Source of the DNA: Strix aluco | Lineage: Eukaryota; Chordata; Aves; Strigiformes; Strigidae | DNA: 64,000 nucleotides | Assembly: GCF_031877795.1 (NCBI RefSeq) | Contig: NC_133932.1 | Span: 40,562,180-40,626,179, forward strand | Direction of reading: 5' to 3' | Shown here: in pieces, positions 11,756-22,240 of the stretch | Position numbering within the stretch: the stretch's first letter is position 1 | Layout: every line of letters begins with the position of its first letter | Translations under genes and position numbers: made by a program | Notes under the pieces: model-generated | What the model was told of the DNA's origin: nothing | Seen by the model: the letters and a program-made list of their open reading frames with translations, nothing else | Databases searched by the model: none

Positions 11756-14700
11756 CTAAAAAGGAAGGGAGCAACCATTTGATGACAGGTACTGATATGA
11801 TATGATGAAGTGATAAATGGTCAGTGTTGTCCAGACTTGAAAATCAGCATTTAAAACAGATTTTCCAAGTTTGGCTCTGTCTTGATGGCAACAGGAGCTT
11901 CAACATAGCTGTAGAACAGGAGGGGAGGGTGGCTTCAGCCACCTGTGTTCCCTGTTGATTTGTCATGTCCTTTGGCCTGAATTGTTGAAGGAACTTCTGA
12001 GAACTAAAACTCTCAGGCTGCCTTTGGCAACACTTACGGAGCTCAAGGAAAGGGCTGAGAGAAGAATTAGGGCTGCCACATTACATGCTTGAGTTTGTAA
12101 CAGCTGGCAAGTCTAATCTGAAGGCTTTGTGCTGAACTTGAGCACTGAAGCTATGAAGTTCAGTCACTCTTGAGACAAATACGGTAATATATATTTAATA
12201 CTTACAGTTGAGTTCTCCCTTGTCTTCATTTGGTTGGACATCTGTTGAAACAAACGCACTATTTTAAGCATGAGGTATAGATAACTATAGTCTTTAGCCA
12301 AATGGGATCAGTATTAAGTAACATCCACCAAGTTGAGGATTCAATGTGTTAAATGCTCTTTGGACAGCAAAATGCAGACCATACTCTATTTGCTTACAAC
12401 CTAGGTCACCATTTCAGCAAGGATAGATTTTGGGCTTGAAGCAACAGCCCTGCTCTATGTTCTGGGACAGAGTCCTGGCACCACTCTTGGGTTGTTTCTG
12501 AAAGAAGGACATGGCTCCTAGCACAGCTACTGGAAATGCTGGGCAAGATCACTACCCTGCTTTCTCCTGCTCTTTTCTGAAGCACCTGGGCTTGCTAGCC
12601 ATGAGGAAGAGGGCATGGATTGAAAATGTGGTTTGTCCTTGTCCATGAAAAGTGTGATTGCCCCTGCTCCCTTTCCTTTGCAGGCATACAAGAGCTAACA
12701 TCTAAGTGGCTTACAACAAGTACTCAGACACATCAGCAGACTCAGTCTGGTGCACAAGACGTCTTTCAGAGCTACCTTGTGTTCTGTCATGCCAAGCATT
12801 GAAGAGTCCCACACATGGGCAAATACAGCAAAATGAGGGTATGCCTGTATAACATGGAGTGACAGTGAGACATGCTTTATTTCTAACTTGTAGAAAGCTG
12901 CTTGATCCCAGGGGGATCTTGAACCCTTAATTGTCCAGCCAGTGACTCTAAAGCTCTCAGGATTGATTTATCCTCTAATTTCTGCGTTGGATTGTGCTAA
13001 GTAGAGCAAGCTACTGACCCCAGTCCTGTTCCGTGGAGGAGTATCCCCTCCATCTGTCCAGAAATGGCCTGCAGGGATCACAGCTGGGAAACTATGGCCC
13101 AAACAGGCACAAAGTCTGAGTTATTATTGCATCCAGCAGTTAACTCCTGTGAGACTCAGACACAATAGCAGAAAACCATAAAGAATAGCATGTCCTGGGG
13201 CACAACATGTCCTCCCCAGCACACCCCAGGTTTTTGATAACAGCATGATTTCCTGCTGTTGCATGCAGACAGCTTGCTTGTACCTTCTACCAATGTGCTG
13301 GATGACATTAAATATTCTGGCAAATGAAAAGGAATTCTTCACATTTGATCAGGTAAATAAAGGGCCTCATTACCTGTGTAGGACACTAGTTTAGAGGATC
13401 TCCTCCTCCGCAGCCAACAGGTTAAAACAGCTAGAAGACCTATCAGAATGACAACAGAAATGATGCCAGCTGCTTGAGCACCTCGTCCATTTTTTTCCAG
13501 GTTTTTGTGACTTTCAATGCTAGAACCATTGTTTTGCTTCTGCTGTGTGTCTAGAATAAAATAGAAAAAGAATGTAATAAGGTGTAAATTTTCATATTTC
13601 TTACCAGGCAAATATTTGACCACATTTTACATGCACAAAAAAAATTCTGAAGGACTAAGTATTTGTGCTATTCATATCACTGTGATTCTGGTGGTATTCC
13701 TTCTTGGCAAGGCACATCTCCAGCTTACACTGTCTAATAATACAATGTCAGTTTATTCTTCCCTGTCATCATACTGCACGCACCTGTCTGTTTTCCCCTT
13801 TATTCTTCCCTGCCAGCCTTGGGAGACTGTATGTTTGAGCTTGTATCTAGATTCAGCTGAAAATAAATCTATAGAGAATCTATAAGGTAAATCTGATGGT
13901 ATTCAGAAAAGTGGGTGAAAACCTGTTACTCTGAAGTTAATGATGAATGTCCACTGTCTGCTGCAAACTGAAGGTTTCAGATCAACCTCTTACTATTTCA
14001 AGTGTGGTAATGCTTTTAGAAACCAGCAAAAGATAGTAAGATGAAGGTCTTTTCCCCCAGAATACAATATGACAGAATGCCATTAGGAAACTAATGACAA
14101 GGTTACTTAGTTTAATTTGGGATGACAGCAAGGGTACGCTATCATATAAACATTCTGCTGTGTAACTCTTGTTGGTGTGCACAATTTTTGTTCCTGGAAA
14201 TAGTTTATATCATTTGGCTATGTTTATGGGATCAGTGTCATTAAGTCCAGAGTATGTGATTCCTTGGCGTGTTTAGGTAAACTAACTGTGAGCATCTAGC
14301 TACATCCAAACAAATCAAACCTCCTTGCACCAGGGTGTAGAAACCTGTGAGAGAAAGGTGTGGAGGGAGGCAGGACCAGGAATAGCAATGCAACTGAACA
14401 GCCACCTCCAGATGAGCTCTCCCACTTCAGCTAGCTTCTCTACACAGCTGTCTGGAAATCATGAAATACACTATTGGTACTATAATTTTTTAATATTTTT
14501 TTTTAAACAGCTTTCTGTTTTTGTGAAGAGTTGAGTGGCTAAATACTTGTTTTTACTATTGATCACTCATCAGCAGTAAATAGCATATTATACTTGTGCG
14601 ATTAGGTGTATTGTTCTATTGGGCTAATATTACCTGTTTGCTATAGGCCTACTTTAAAGAGTGCACTGTATTAAATTGAGTTTTGGAGACTGAAAACAGA

Positions 14701-17700
14701 ACTTTGAAACTAGGCAGAGCAAAAAGCAAATGTCAGTGCTGCAAAGCAGTTGGGTAGGGGTTCAGGAATCGTGGATCTGCTTTATGGTGTCCCCTGAAAA
14801 ATAACCTGACTCCCCAAGTCATCATGCTCCCGAGGAACAAAAGGGTAAAGCTCAGTGACTGCCTCAGATGCAAGAGCTGCTCAGTGCCATTGTCATAATA
14901 TGCTTGATGGGCTGTTGACTTCAGTGTGGAAGAAGTAAACATAAAGTCCATGGCTAAGCATAACTAGCTTGAAACAAAACCTGAGCTCTTCTCAGCACTT
15001 TTTGGAACTACTGAATTAATGCGTATGCCTCGTTAGTGTGTATCTACAGACAAAGGAACACTGGTTGATATTCCTGCTATCTAGAAAACATGAAGTAGCA
15101 TGAAGGGACTTACAGTTGGCTGATAGATTTTCCTGCAGTATTTTATTTTCTACGGAGCACTCTATTTGCATGTTAGAAGTGGCTTTAACCTTCAGCGTGC
15201 TAAAAACACTGTAAGTGCCATCATCGTGGGGAGTGATCTTTAGTTCTGATGGACGCAGGTGGCTGTTGTCCGTTTTATTTATCCAATAAACATTGGGCTC
15301 TGGGTATCCATTGCCGGACCTGCAGCTGAAAGTCACCTCCTCACCAGTGCTGTCACTGTTTCTTATTGGTCCGCTGAGTATTGGTTTGCTATAACTAGCT
15401 GGAGAGCAAAAGAAAAAGAAATAGTCATCAACATGTTGAAATGTATTGAAAAGACAAAATTTTGACATGAGTTCTGAAGCAAAAGTTCTGGGTTTCACAT
15501 GACCCTCATGACTTGAAAGGGAAACACCTGTAAGCAAGAGATGAGAGAATTACTGGAAGGGCAGAAAGCTGAAGCCAAACCTGAAGGAAGAAAGCAACTT
15601 CTTAAGATGTTATCACCCAGGCGTGTGCAAGAGCCCTTGTATTAATGGAAAACAAGTTGCAAAATACCCACAATGGATAAACAGCTGTTACAGGTATTCC
15701 AGTTTCAGATGTCCTATCTGTAACATATAAATTAAGCAGACTTCATTTCAGCGAAGTGCTGATGTATGTTTCAAAGTTAAGGGCGTGCTTAAATGTAATA
15801 TTGACAGGGCATGAATTTGAAAAGCTGGAATGAGAATGCGGGCAAATATGTGCAAGTGATACAAGTTCTTACCTGCTAAACTGAGAACCACTTCTGCCTG
15901 GTGAACCATTTTGGTATATTCAGTTTTCTGCATTACTACACATTTGTATGTATGTTTATCACTCTGGCTGACGTTTAGCAGTAGCAGTGAAAAATCACCA
16001 TTTTCCAATCTATCCCAGAATAATTGAGTTCTGTTTTTAAAGTGAATACATTGTTCACTTTCATTGTCTTGACCGGAGATCAGTGCATGTACCACTGAAC
16101 ACTCTTCTTGATCATCAGCTATTTGCCAATATACCCGTAGATCTTTTAAGTACAATTCTCTTGCTCGATAAATACAACTCAGTGTAGCGTTGTCTCCAAG
16201 CTTACTGACAATGACCTTCTCCTCCAGTGCGATAACTACAAGATAAAAGGAGAGAGAGAAAAAAAGGGAGGTTAAGTTGAGAAAAAGTGTCATTCTTTTC
16301 AAGTATATTCTACCACATGTGGATTCCACCATTTGTATTTATAACAGCCAGGTGAGTGTGCCCACTTCATAGTCATTCCTACCTCCTGACCTGCTGGTGA
16401 CTAAGTCTCTGTGTGTCTGCTTGTCTGTATGTTTTCCAAAGGGTTCTTTTACAGTATAAAGCCTTTTTTTTAATTTCTTTCTCTGAGGACCAACTGGTCT
16501 AAGTGTTCCCAGCCCCAAGGATATGTTTCACTTTGCCCACTGACTGGGACTGACTGCAGACACATTCAAATCCTTATGCTTTAATAATCACTTTTTTTTT
16601 TATTTAAGAGAAATGCCAAATAACACCAGGTAAATCACAAGTGAAAACACTGATAAGAAAAAGAGTGCTACCATTATTTTGATACCCCAAAAAATTAAAA
16701 AAAGGGAGTAAAACAATGTTTCTCAAAGCAGGCGTGCCATAGCAATCACATTCTGTTGCTACCATCAGTGTCACCCTCTCAACATACCCAGCTGACAAAC
16801 CAGAATGTCCAGATACCTCCAGTGACAAATTCATTAGGCATTTATAACCTCTTACAGCCACTTGAGGTAGGCTGGCACAGTATCTGGCTTTCAGGATACT
16901 TTTCCTGGCCTCTAGACATGAGAAAGGCAGCCTTTCCTCCTGGTGAGCAATAAGAAGGTGTGAGGTGGCCGACAAATGGATGCAGAAGGTGCAGTCAGCT
17001 TTTCCAAAAGGACCAGGGCAGCTTTGACCGCTGCCTCCCCGCTGAGAGGGATGTATCACCTCTCCTCCACCCCAGCAGCTGAAACCTCTCTGGTGCAACT
17101 GGTTGCTAAGATCAAAGAGTGTGCATGTTGTAAATGTCTGACAGGGGGGTGAGGGGGTTGGGCATGGGGTTGGATGGAAGAGATTACAGTTGCAGGAAGG
17201 GATTATGTAGGTGGGTGGATTAGGGAAAGGAAGATGATAGGAGTGAGGTTTGGAAATGTGGAAACAGTGCATGGTGAGATAGGATGGAGGTGGCAATATT
17301 AAAGGGGGACATGTCTTTGTGTTGGTGCACTGGACTCAGAGATAGCTCATTTACATATCTGAGTTTGGCACCCTGGTTTAAAAATACCACTGAAGTAAAT
17401 GCAGTACTTGCAGGGAGGAAGACTGTATGTTCTCCAGGCCCTTATTCCCTGCTGGGTGAGGCAACAAGTAATGGGCTTGAACTGTGACAAGGAGGCTGCA
17501 GCTCGAACTTTGGGAAACCCCTTGTAGTGGCAGGAAAAGTGATGCTCTGGAAAGTATTGCCTGGGCAGACAAGGGCACCTCCATCACTGGCATTATTTAG
17601 GAACAGACCAGCTGGCACCTATTGAAACTGAATTTGGTACAGTTTGTCCTGATTTGGGGGCTGCGGACTTTCATTGATGACTTTGTTAAGGTCCTCCTCA

Positions 17701-20700
17701 GTGATTAAGCAAGAACAGAGGAGAGACAACTCTGAAAACATTTAAGTATCACCAAGTGATGTCCTTTAACCTTACCTTTGTTTTGAAAAGTATTTCTGGA
17801 ATAGTAGTAAAAGACTTACTAATACTAGGTACTTGATACAGTGATGTATAATTCTCGTCATAATATGAGTTTGGACTTTATCCAGGTATGTTAGATCTCA
17901 TCAACAGCCATTACTACCCTACTTCTAAGGCCTTTTGTTGGTAGAGATAAATACACAGGGATGTCTGTGAAGCAAGAAGAGCAATCTGAGCAAAAGCATC
18001 CATAAGGTCCCTTGCTATTCTTCGTACCGAAACTGATATTTTCTTCTTTCCCTGATGCATGTCAGAGAAATATTTTCTACTGACAAACTCTTAAGTGTTC
18101 TGCTGAAAACATGAAAATGTTTATATTGTACATATTACAACTACTTTGTGTATTTGGCCAAACACATTAAAGTGAGGGCATCTTCATTTTTAACTGAAGT
18201 ATTCTGAACTTACCAGCTCTCAGGCTATGAAGGAGCAGTAACAGAAATCCGTAGCTAAAATAAAAAGCAAACAAGAGTGTTACATGATTGACTTTAGCAT
18301 CTCTGTTGTTTAAATAAGCAATAAACCTAATATTGATTGTTTTAGTATAGCAGCAGAAGTAGGTAAATTAGGTACTGCTACTATGTAATGTCTCATTAGG
18401 TATTTGCATTTTTTACAGCTGCAAAACTTCTGTTCAAACGATGTAACTCTGTGGGTGGGTGGCCCAAGCCACAAATAGCAGTAAAACACACTAATATTGG
18501 AATCAGAGCAGAAGGCATGAAGCTGGTGTTGTGCCTGTCTTTCTTGTGAAAAATGAACCATATAGATTTACTGGACAAATAGGCCCTGAAGGGCTATGTG
18601 GATCACTGGGAAGGAGCATGGTTGCACAGGCCTAAAACAGGTCAAAGCCCTGCACCCTACTGTTTCACTGAAGCTCAATGAATTACCGTTTTATCTTGTT
18701 AAAGGACAAAAAGCAGCTGACCATGCTGCCCACCGGTTTGTGCACTCAGTAAAAATGTGTAAACAGGAAATGTGCTGATAGCAGGAACCAGTGCAAAGGT
18801 TTTTCTGGAAAGAATTCGGTGTGTTTGATTACTCTGGAGGGGCAAATCTATACAGGAGTTTCCCAAGGGAGTTACACCTGCAGGATGCTATAGGAAAACT
18901 CAGTTTAACCTATCCAGATGATTTAACTCTCATCCCATAGGGCTGTAAGAAAAATAAATGTGCAGCACTAAGAGTTACTTTAAAATAGCCTTTCACCACC
19001 ATGCCCAGCTATACATTGTGCTCTCCTTCCTCCGGACTGCTGTGGGAAAGAATACACTGGAAAGATTTTTAAATGGGAGCTCTGTGGCTGTAGTGCACAC
19101 CTTGATATTGCCCCAAGTGCAATAAGGTTGCAAAGCTGAGCCAATGGGCAGATGCACATGAGCACCAGCTCATCCCCAGTTTCCGCAGCTCACCTCTGCA
19201 AGCAAGCAGAACGATGAGGCCACGCTACCTGGATGCAGCTGATTCCCTTCCCCAGTTGTTGTCAACCCTCAGCAAGGTCCACCACTGAGCCAAGGACTGG
19301 GGCAATGGGGAGAGCTGCCCCGCTAGCCCATGTTCACCCAGGAATGAGCTCCAGGTCTCCCACTCAGGCTGCTCGCTGCCTTCCCTCCAAACCAACGCTG
19401 ACCTGCCTGACTGTCTACCTTCCAAGCCCTAACCTAAGCTCACTCCCCCAGCAGGCATTTCTCACCTCACTTTTCCCTATCATCTGTGCTTTACAATATT
19501 CCCTCTCTCTTCCAGGCTTCCTGCCCTTTCCCCACAGCTCCTGCCCCTTTGTCCAGTCAAGCAACAGGATTCATCTGCCACCTCCCAGGCACATCATCAC
19601 TTCTGCCCAGGTTTTCTCCTACCAGCTGCCTGGGCACAACTTCAGTCTCCTCTGCTGTGGAGGAGGATCTCTAATTCTCACCTGGCCCCAAGAAAATTAT
19701 GATCTTCCCAAACATACTTGGCTTCCCACGGAGAAAGCAGAGGACCTTCCTGACACAAAATCTACCTCCACTTGAAGCCCCATCTCCAGAGAATAAGATG
19801 GGGAAAGTTTAGGAAAGGGTCAGTCTGAATCGTATTACTTTTATATGAAGAAAACAATTTTCTTTTTCTGTGTCTTTTGACATAGAATCATAGATGACTT
19901 TTGAAAAAAAAGTTTAAGTGGATGCCCAGTGTGGAACATTAATACTTTAATACTTATTTTAGTGAATTTGCAATCACCCCTAAAGTAAGTCTCCCAAGTA
20001 AGTGTATCTAAACGCTCCAGGGAGGCAGCTCTGCTCTGTTCTGTCTCTGACAGTGACTTCTGGTGGCTTTTGCACATGGTCTTGTATTTCTGTTGTATTT
20101 TTATACTGTGCAGGAGCCATCACTTTTGTGCCAGGCTTGTAGAAGTCTGTCATGACAAGCTCACCTTAACGTAGTTCTTAATCCCATGGCTGTGTTTGTT
20201 TCATTGTTCCCCACCCAAGTTAGAAACTATGGATAGAGCAAGTCATTTGAATTAAATGGAGAACAAAAATTGACTGATCTACTGTACGGGACTCTTTAGG
20301 GAATTTCCCATGGTAGGCATTTGCCAACGTCAACAAACATTTAGATAGTCAGCCAGAACCGATTCCCTAATGCACATATACAAATCCGGTCTTGACTTCT
20401 TATTTTAATAAATGATGTCACAGTCAAGGTTGGACAGATCTAGAGATGCTCATCCTCTTACTTGGAGGAGATTGCAGCTGTGGTAGCAGGGGGCAGTGTC
20501 AACCCACCACGTTCCCCTGGAATAGCTCTAATGCCAAGCTCCCACTGGAAAAAGGGAGAAGCACTCTTGCCTGCAGAGAAACCTCCTTTTTGCCCCATAT
20601 GTATGCTCAGCTCCTGTGTCCACCACTGGCTGTAAGCTCCACTAAGCACAGGTGTTGCTGCATTAATTTCTCAGGTTCTCTCTCTCCTTTATTTATTCTT

Positions 20701-21654
20701 TAAAAAATATTTTACACTGAAAATATTTTTTTTTTCTTTTTCAATTCTTTCCCACACCTTCCCCTTCTATACATTGTTTAAAACGTCATGTGAAACGGGA
20801 GAAAGTTGCACTTCCTCTTTTGTACATTCTTGCTTGGTGAGATTATTCTTCCTACCAGAATCTGTTTTTTCATGGACTAGTTATTTTAGAGCCATGGGAT
20901 GTTGCTGTTCTGCCACAAACTAGCCAGACAAAAGATACCCCGATGCTTGCAATAACAACTTTGGGGCTTTTGCTCCACTGCTAAGATTTGCTTTATCCCC
21001 CAACCTTGCAGCGATGCCACTCCTCTCGCATCAGCAGGTGCCCTGAACAGGCTGGCGTTAAGAAAAGCTGCACAGATAATCTGGGCAATAAAAACCAGTG
21101 GGCCTGCTTGCTTTCTCCTATCATTCCCAGTTCGGGCCAAGAGGCTCCTGAAAATGCTAATTAACTGCCTGCAGTCTTCGCTAGGGTGGATCACAAACTA
21201 CAGACGGACGGACGGGGGGCGCGGGGGGGCTCTGCCTGAGCTGACCCGCTATGCCGGGGTCAACCCGGCCCCGGAGGCGGCTTTGCAAAACCCACCTCCC
21301 CGGCGGCTACGGCCCCCGGGGCGAGCTGGCTGCCCCGTGCCGGCAGGCAGTAGCCACCGGGCACGTTGAACGCCGCAACCCGTTGTCCGGGGGTCGGGAG
21401 GGGATCCCGTGCACCGACTCGCCCCTATCTCTATTTAAGAAGCCCCCCCCCCGTCAGAACTTTTCCCGCCCGCTGCGTTGCAATGAAACTCAGGGTTTTT
21501 TTAACGGGGGGGAGGGGGGTGCCTATCTGCGCCCCCGAGCTAGTAGCCCGGCAAACAGCCGGCCTGTGCCCCTCGTGCCCCAGCGATACGCGGCGGGGCG
21601 GCAGCGTTCCCCCCACCCCCTTCCCAGGGCCGCCACTCACCCTCGGGGCTCCAT
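11742..21654 (-). CDS. ICOSLG: ICOS ligand (B7-H2, CD275), whole spliced coding span
   Basis: This is a type I membrane protein of the B7 family. It binds ICOS on activated T cells and supports T-follicular help and antibody responses (established family knowledge). The exons are 21654-21641, 18254-18214, 16235-15873, 15398-15114, 13550-13374, 12241-12206 and probably 11755-11742. Lengths 14, 41, 363, 285, 177, 36 and 14 give an uninterrupted 309-codon frame; intron 1 is phase 2, introns 2-6 are phase 1. Residues 1-21 form a leucine-rich signal peptide. IgV spans about 22-139 (Cys39-Cys117), IgC about 140-234 (Cys165-Cys220) and the membrane segment about 261-281. A short tail with four arginines follows. 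The IgC motif GYPEPNVYWINKTDNS nearly matches human ICOSLG as I remember it, which separates it from CD80, CD86 and PD-L1. Sequons occur at Asn34, 76, 86, 106, 180, 230 and 242. The C-terminal exon is the uncertain part. Confidence 0.9.
12206..12241 (-). CDS. ICOSLG: ICOSLG exon 6, cytoplasmic tail
   Basis: 36 bases lie between an acceptor (GTTTGTTTCAACAG) and a donor (GTAAGT). In phase they encode residues 294-305, DVQPNEDKGELN. Both flanking introns are phase 1. Size, phase and acidic character match the short cytoplasmic exon of human ICOSLG (ending ETELT), which is why I accept so small an exon. Confidence 0.85.
12242..13373 (-). other. ICOSLG intron 5
   Basis: GTAATG donor and CAACAG acceptor. 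No further exon or recognised repeat inside. Confidence 0.8.
13374..13550 (-). CDS. ICOSLG: ICOSLG exon 5, stalk and transmembrane segment
   Basis: Acceptor TTTATTCTAG and donor GTAATG bound 177 bases encoding residues 235-293. A Gln/Asn-rich hydrophilic stalk (about 235-258) leads into a hydrophobic membrane span (IISVVILIGLLAVLTCWL) and the stop-transfer sequence RRRR, then SSKLVSYT. The membrane-proximal SYT/G junction aligns with SYAG at the same exon end in human ICOSLG. Confidence 0.95.
13551..15113 (-). other. ICOSLG intron 4
   Basis: 1.56 kb intron with GTAAGT donor. It holds short T-rich runs and no convincing exon. Confidence 0.85.
15114..15398 (-). CDS. ICOSLG: ICOSLG exon 4, IgC-type domain
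   Basis: 285 bases between acceptor GCTCTCCAG and donor GTAAGT encode residues 140-234. The C-type Ig fold shows Cys165 (TFSCRS), the core Trp178 (VYWINK) and Cys220 (IECSVEN). The GYPEPNVYWINKTDNS segment is the most diagnostic ICOSLG signature in the window. Sequons are at Asn180 and Asn230. Intron retention beyond 15114 would add a 20-plus residue tail without a membrane span, but there is no evidence that it is used. Confidence 0.97.
15399..15872 (-). other. ICOSLG intron 3
   Basis: 474 bases between the two Ig exons, GTAAGA donor. Nothing else seen. Confidence 0.9.
15873..16235 (-). CDS. ICOSLG: ICOSLG exon 3, IgV-type domain (receptor-binding)
   Basis: 363 bases encode residues 19-139. 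V-set landmarks are Cys39 (ATLSCIY), Trp55 (VYWQI), the GDFSLLLLNV strand (about 98-107) and the D-x-x-x-Y-x-C motif (DKHTYKC, Cys117). The LRVYWQ and NGDFSLLLLNVS stretches parallel VYVYWQ and RGDFSLRLFNVT of human ICOSLG. Two further cysteines, Cys64 and Cys81, lie between the canonical pair. In B7 ligands the front sheet of this domain contacts the receptor. The acceptor is TATCTTGTAG after a long pyrimidine tract. The frame stays open upstream into the intron (see the alternative-start entry). Confidence 0.97.
16236..16293 (-). CDS. ICOSLG: possible alternative ICOSLG 5' exon extension
   Basis: The exon 3 frame continues upstream through the acceptor to an ATG at 16293 (and another at 16332). 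Translation from 16293 would begin MTLFLNLTSLFFSLSFYLVV and join IALEEK, a hydrophobic lead that could act as a signal peptide. The caveat is that pyrimidine tracts before acceptors read as Phe, Leu and Ser in any genome, so this may be coincidence. Confidence 0.25.
16336..16343 (-). promoter_or_regulatory. TATA-like element upstream of the alternative ATG
   Basis: TATAAATA on the minus strand. With usual TATA-to-start spacing, transcription would begin near 16310, leaving the ATG at 16293 as first start codon. Support is positional only. Confidence 0.25.
18214..18254 (-). CDS. ICOSLG: ICOSLG exon 2, signal peptide
   Basis: 41 bases between acceptor TTTTATTTTAG and donor GTAAGT. Joined to the two G left by exon 1, they encode GYGFLLLLLHSLRA, the hydrophobic core of a signal peptide. 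The leftover G completes Val19 with exon 3. Cleavage is likely just before Leu22 or nearby. The phase fit on both sides supports this tiny exon. Confidence 0.9.
18255..21640 (-). other. ICOSLG intron 1
   Basis: 3.39 kb intron, GTGAGT donor. The promoter-proximal part (above about 21200) is CpG-rich, with G runs on the plus strand at 21212-21228 and 21504-21518. The rest is AT-rich. No exon seen; the longer open frame at 19233-19775 on the plus strand is proline/serine-rich with no recognisable domain. Confidence 0.8.
21641..21654 (-). CDS. ICOSLG: ICOSLG exon 1, start codon and first residues
   Basis: ATGGAGCCCCGAGG followed by GTGAGT. It encodes MEPR plus the first two bases of Gly5. The ATG has a G at +4 and a purine-poor but GC-rich upstream context. 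It was chosen because it lies in the CpG island, has a near-perfect donor, and is exactly in phase with the signal-peptide exon. The transcription start and 5' UTR length are not visible. Confidence 0.85.
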
Positions 21655-21735
21655 CGCAGCGGCGCGGGAGGCAGCTGGCTGCCGAGCCGAGGGCAGCCCG
21701 CTTTAGGCCATTCCCCTTTCCCGCCCCCGCCCGCC

Positions 21736-21745
21736 GGGGATTTCC
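21736..21745. promoter_or_regulatory. NF-kappaB consensus motif
   Basis: GGGGATTTCC matches the kappaB consensus GGGRNNYYCC exactly and begins 82 bases upstream of the ICOSLG ATG. Mammalian ICOSLG is known to respond to TNF and NF-kappaB signalling, so the location is meaningful; function here is inferred. Confidence 0.5.
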
Positions 21746-22240
21746 GCCTTCCGTGAGCGCCCGGTCCTGCTGCCGAGGGGCTGCGCGAACCGGGGCGCCG
21801 TGCGAGCGGCCCCCGCCCCGCCGGCAAAGCCCGCCTCTGGGCTGGAGGGCCGGCCCCAGCCCCGCCGCCGTCCCAGAGAGCCCGGCCCTGGCCTGGCGGT
21901 GCGGAGCGTCTCAGGCACTCGTCCACCGCCACGGAGCCCTTCCCAAAGCCTCGCTGGGGCTCCCGGCCCCACCTCAAAGCCGCCGGTCCCCGTGAAGCCG
22001 TGCCCCCCCGCCGCGGCGAGGCTGCCGGTGCCCCCTCAGGCGAGGCGCCCCTCGCCGCCGGTTCTGGGCGCTGCCTCGGAGGACCTGGGGGTCGGGGTCG
22101 GACACCGGCTTTGGTGACGATACAGCTCGGAGACAGCAGCATCTTGCTGGCCCTGTGAGGCCGTGGAGACCAGGTCCCACGGCCCCGCTCGGCGTGTGCA
22201 TGGCGGGCAGAGTGGGCACCCAGGGGGCTGTGCAAAGCCC

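Larger units (their letters stand above)
16236..18213 (-). other. ICOSLG intron 2
   Basis: 1.98 kb with GTAAGT donor. It contains a 230-codon open frame on the minus strand (17296-16604) with no recognised domain, and, at its 3' end, a TATA-like element and in-frame ATGs leading into exon 3. Confidence 0.85.
21200..22240. promoter_or_regulatory. CpG island with the ICOSLG promoter
   Basis: About 1 kb of very CpG-dense sequence, the only such block in the window, spanning ICOSLG exon 1. It contains GC-box-like sites (for example 21721-21735) and a TTTCCCGCC E2F-like motif (21717-21725). No TATA box lies directly upstream of the start codon, so a dispersed TATA-less promoter is expected. The many long open frames on both strands here are a by-product of GC-richness. 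Confidence 0.85.

Noticed and set aside
15748..15872. Readthrough of the IgV frame into intron 3
   Set aside because: A clear GTAAGA donor at 15872 and a matching acceptor at 15399 restore the B7 fold; the readthrough residues have no Ig character.
16604..17296. 230-codon minus-strand open frame in ICOSLG intron 2
   Set aside because: It lies wholly inside the intron, has no recognisable domain, and its Pro/His/Ser-rich start follows local pyrimidine-rich sequence. It could be an exonised repeat but nothing supports it.
21540..22235. 231-codon minus-strand open frame, and others of 105-209 codons on both strands, in the CpG island
   Set aside because: GC-rich sequence has few stop codons; the frames overlap on both strands, are Ala/Gly/Pro/Arg-rich and show no domain.
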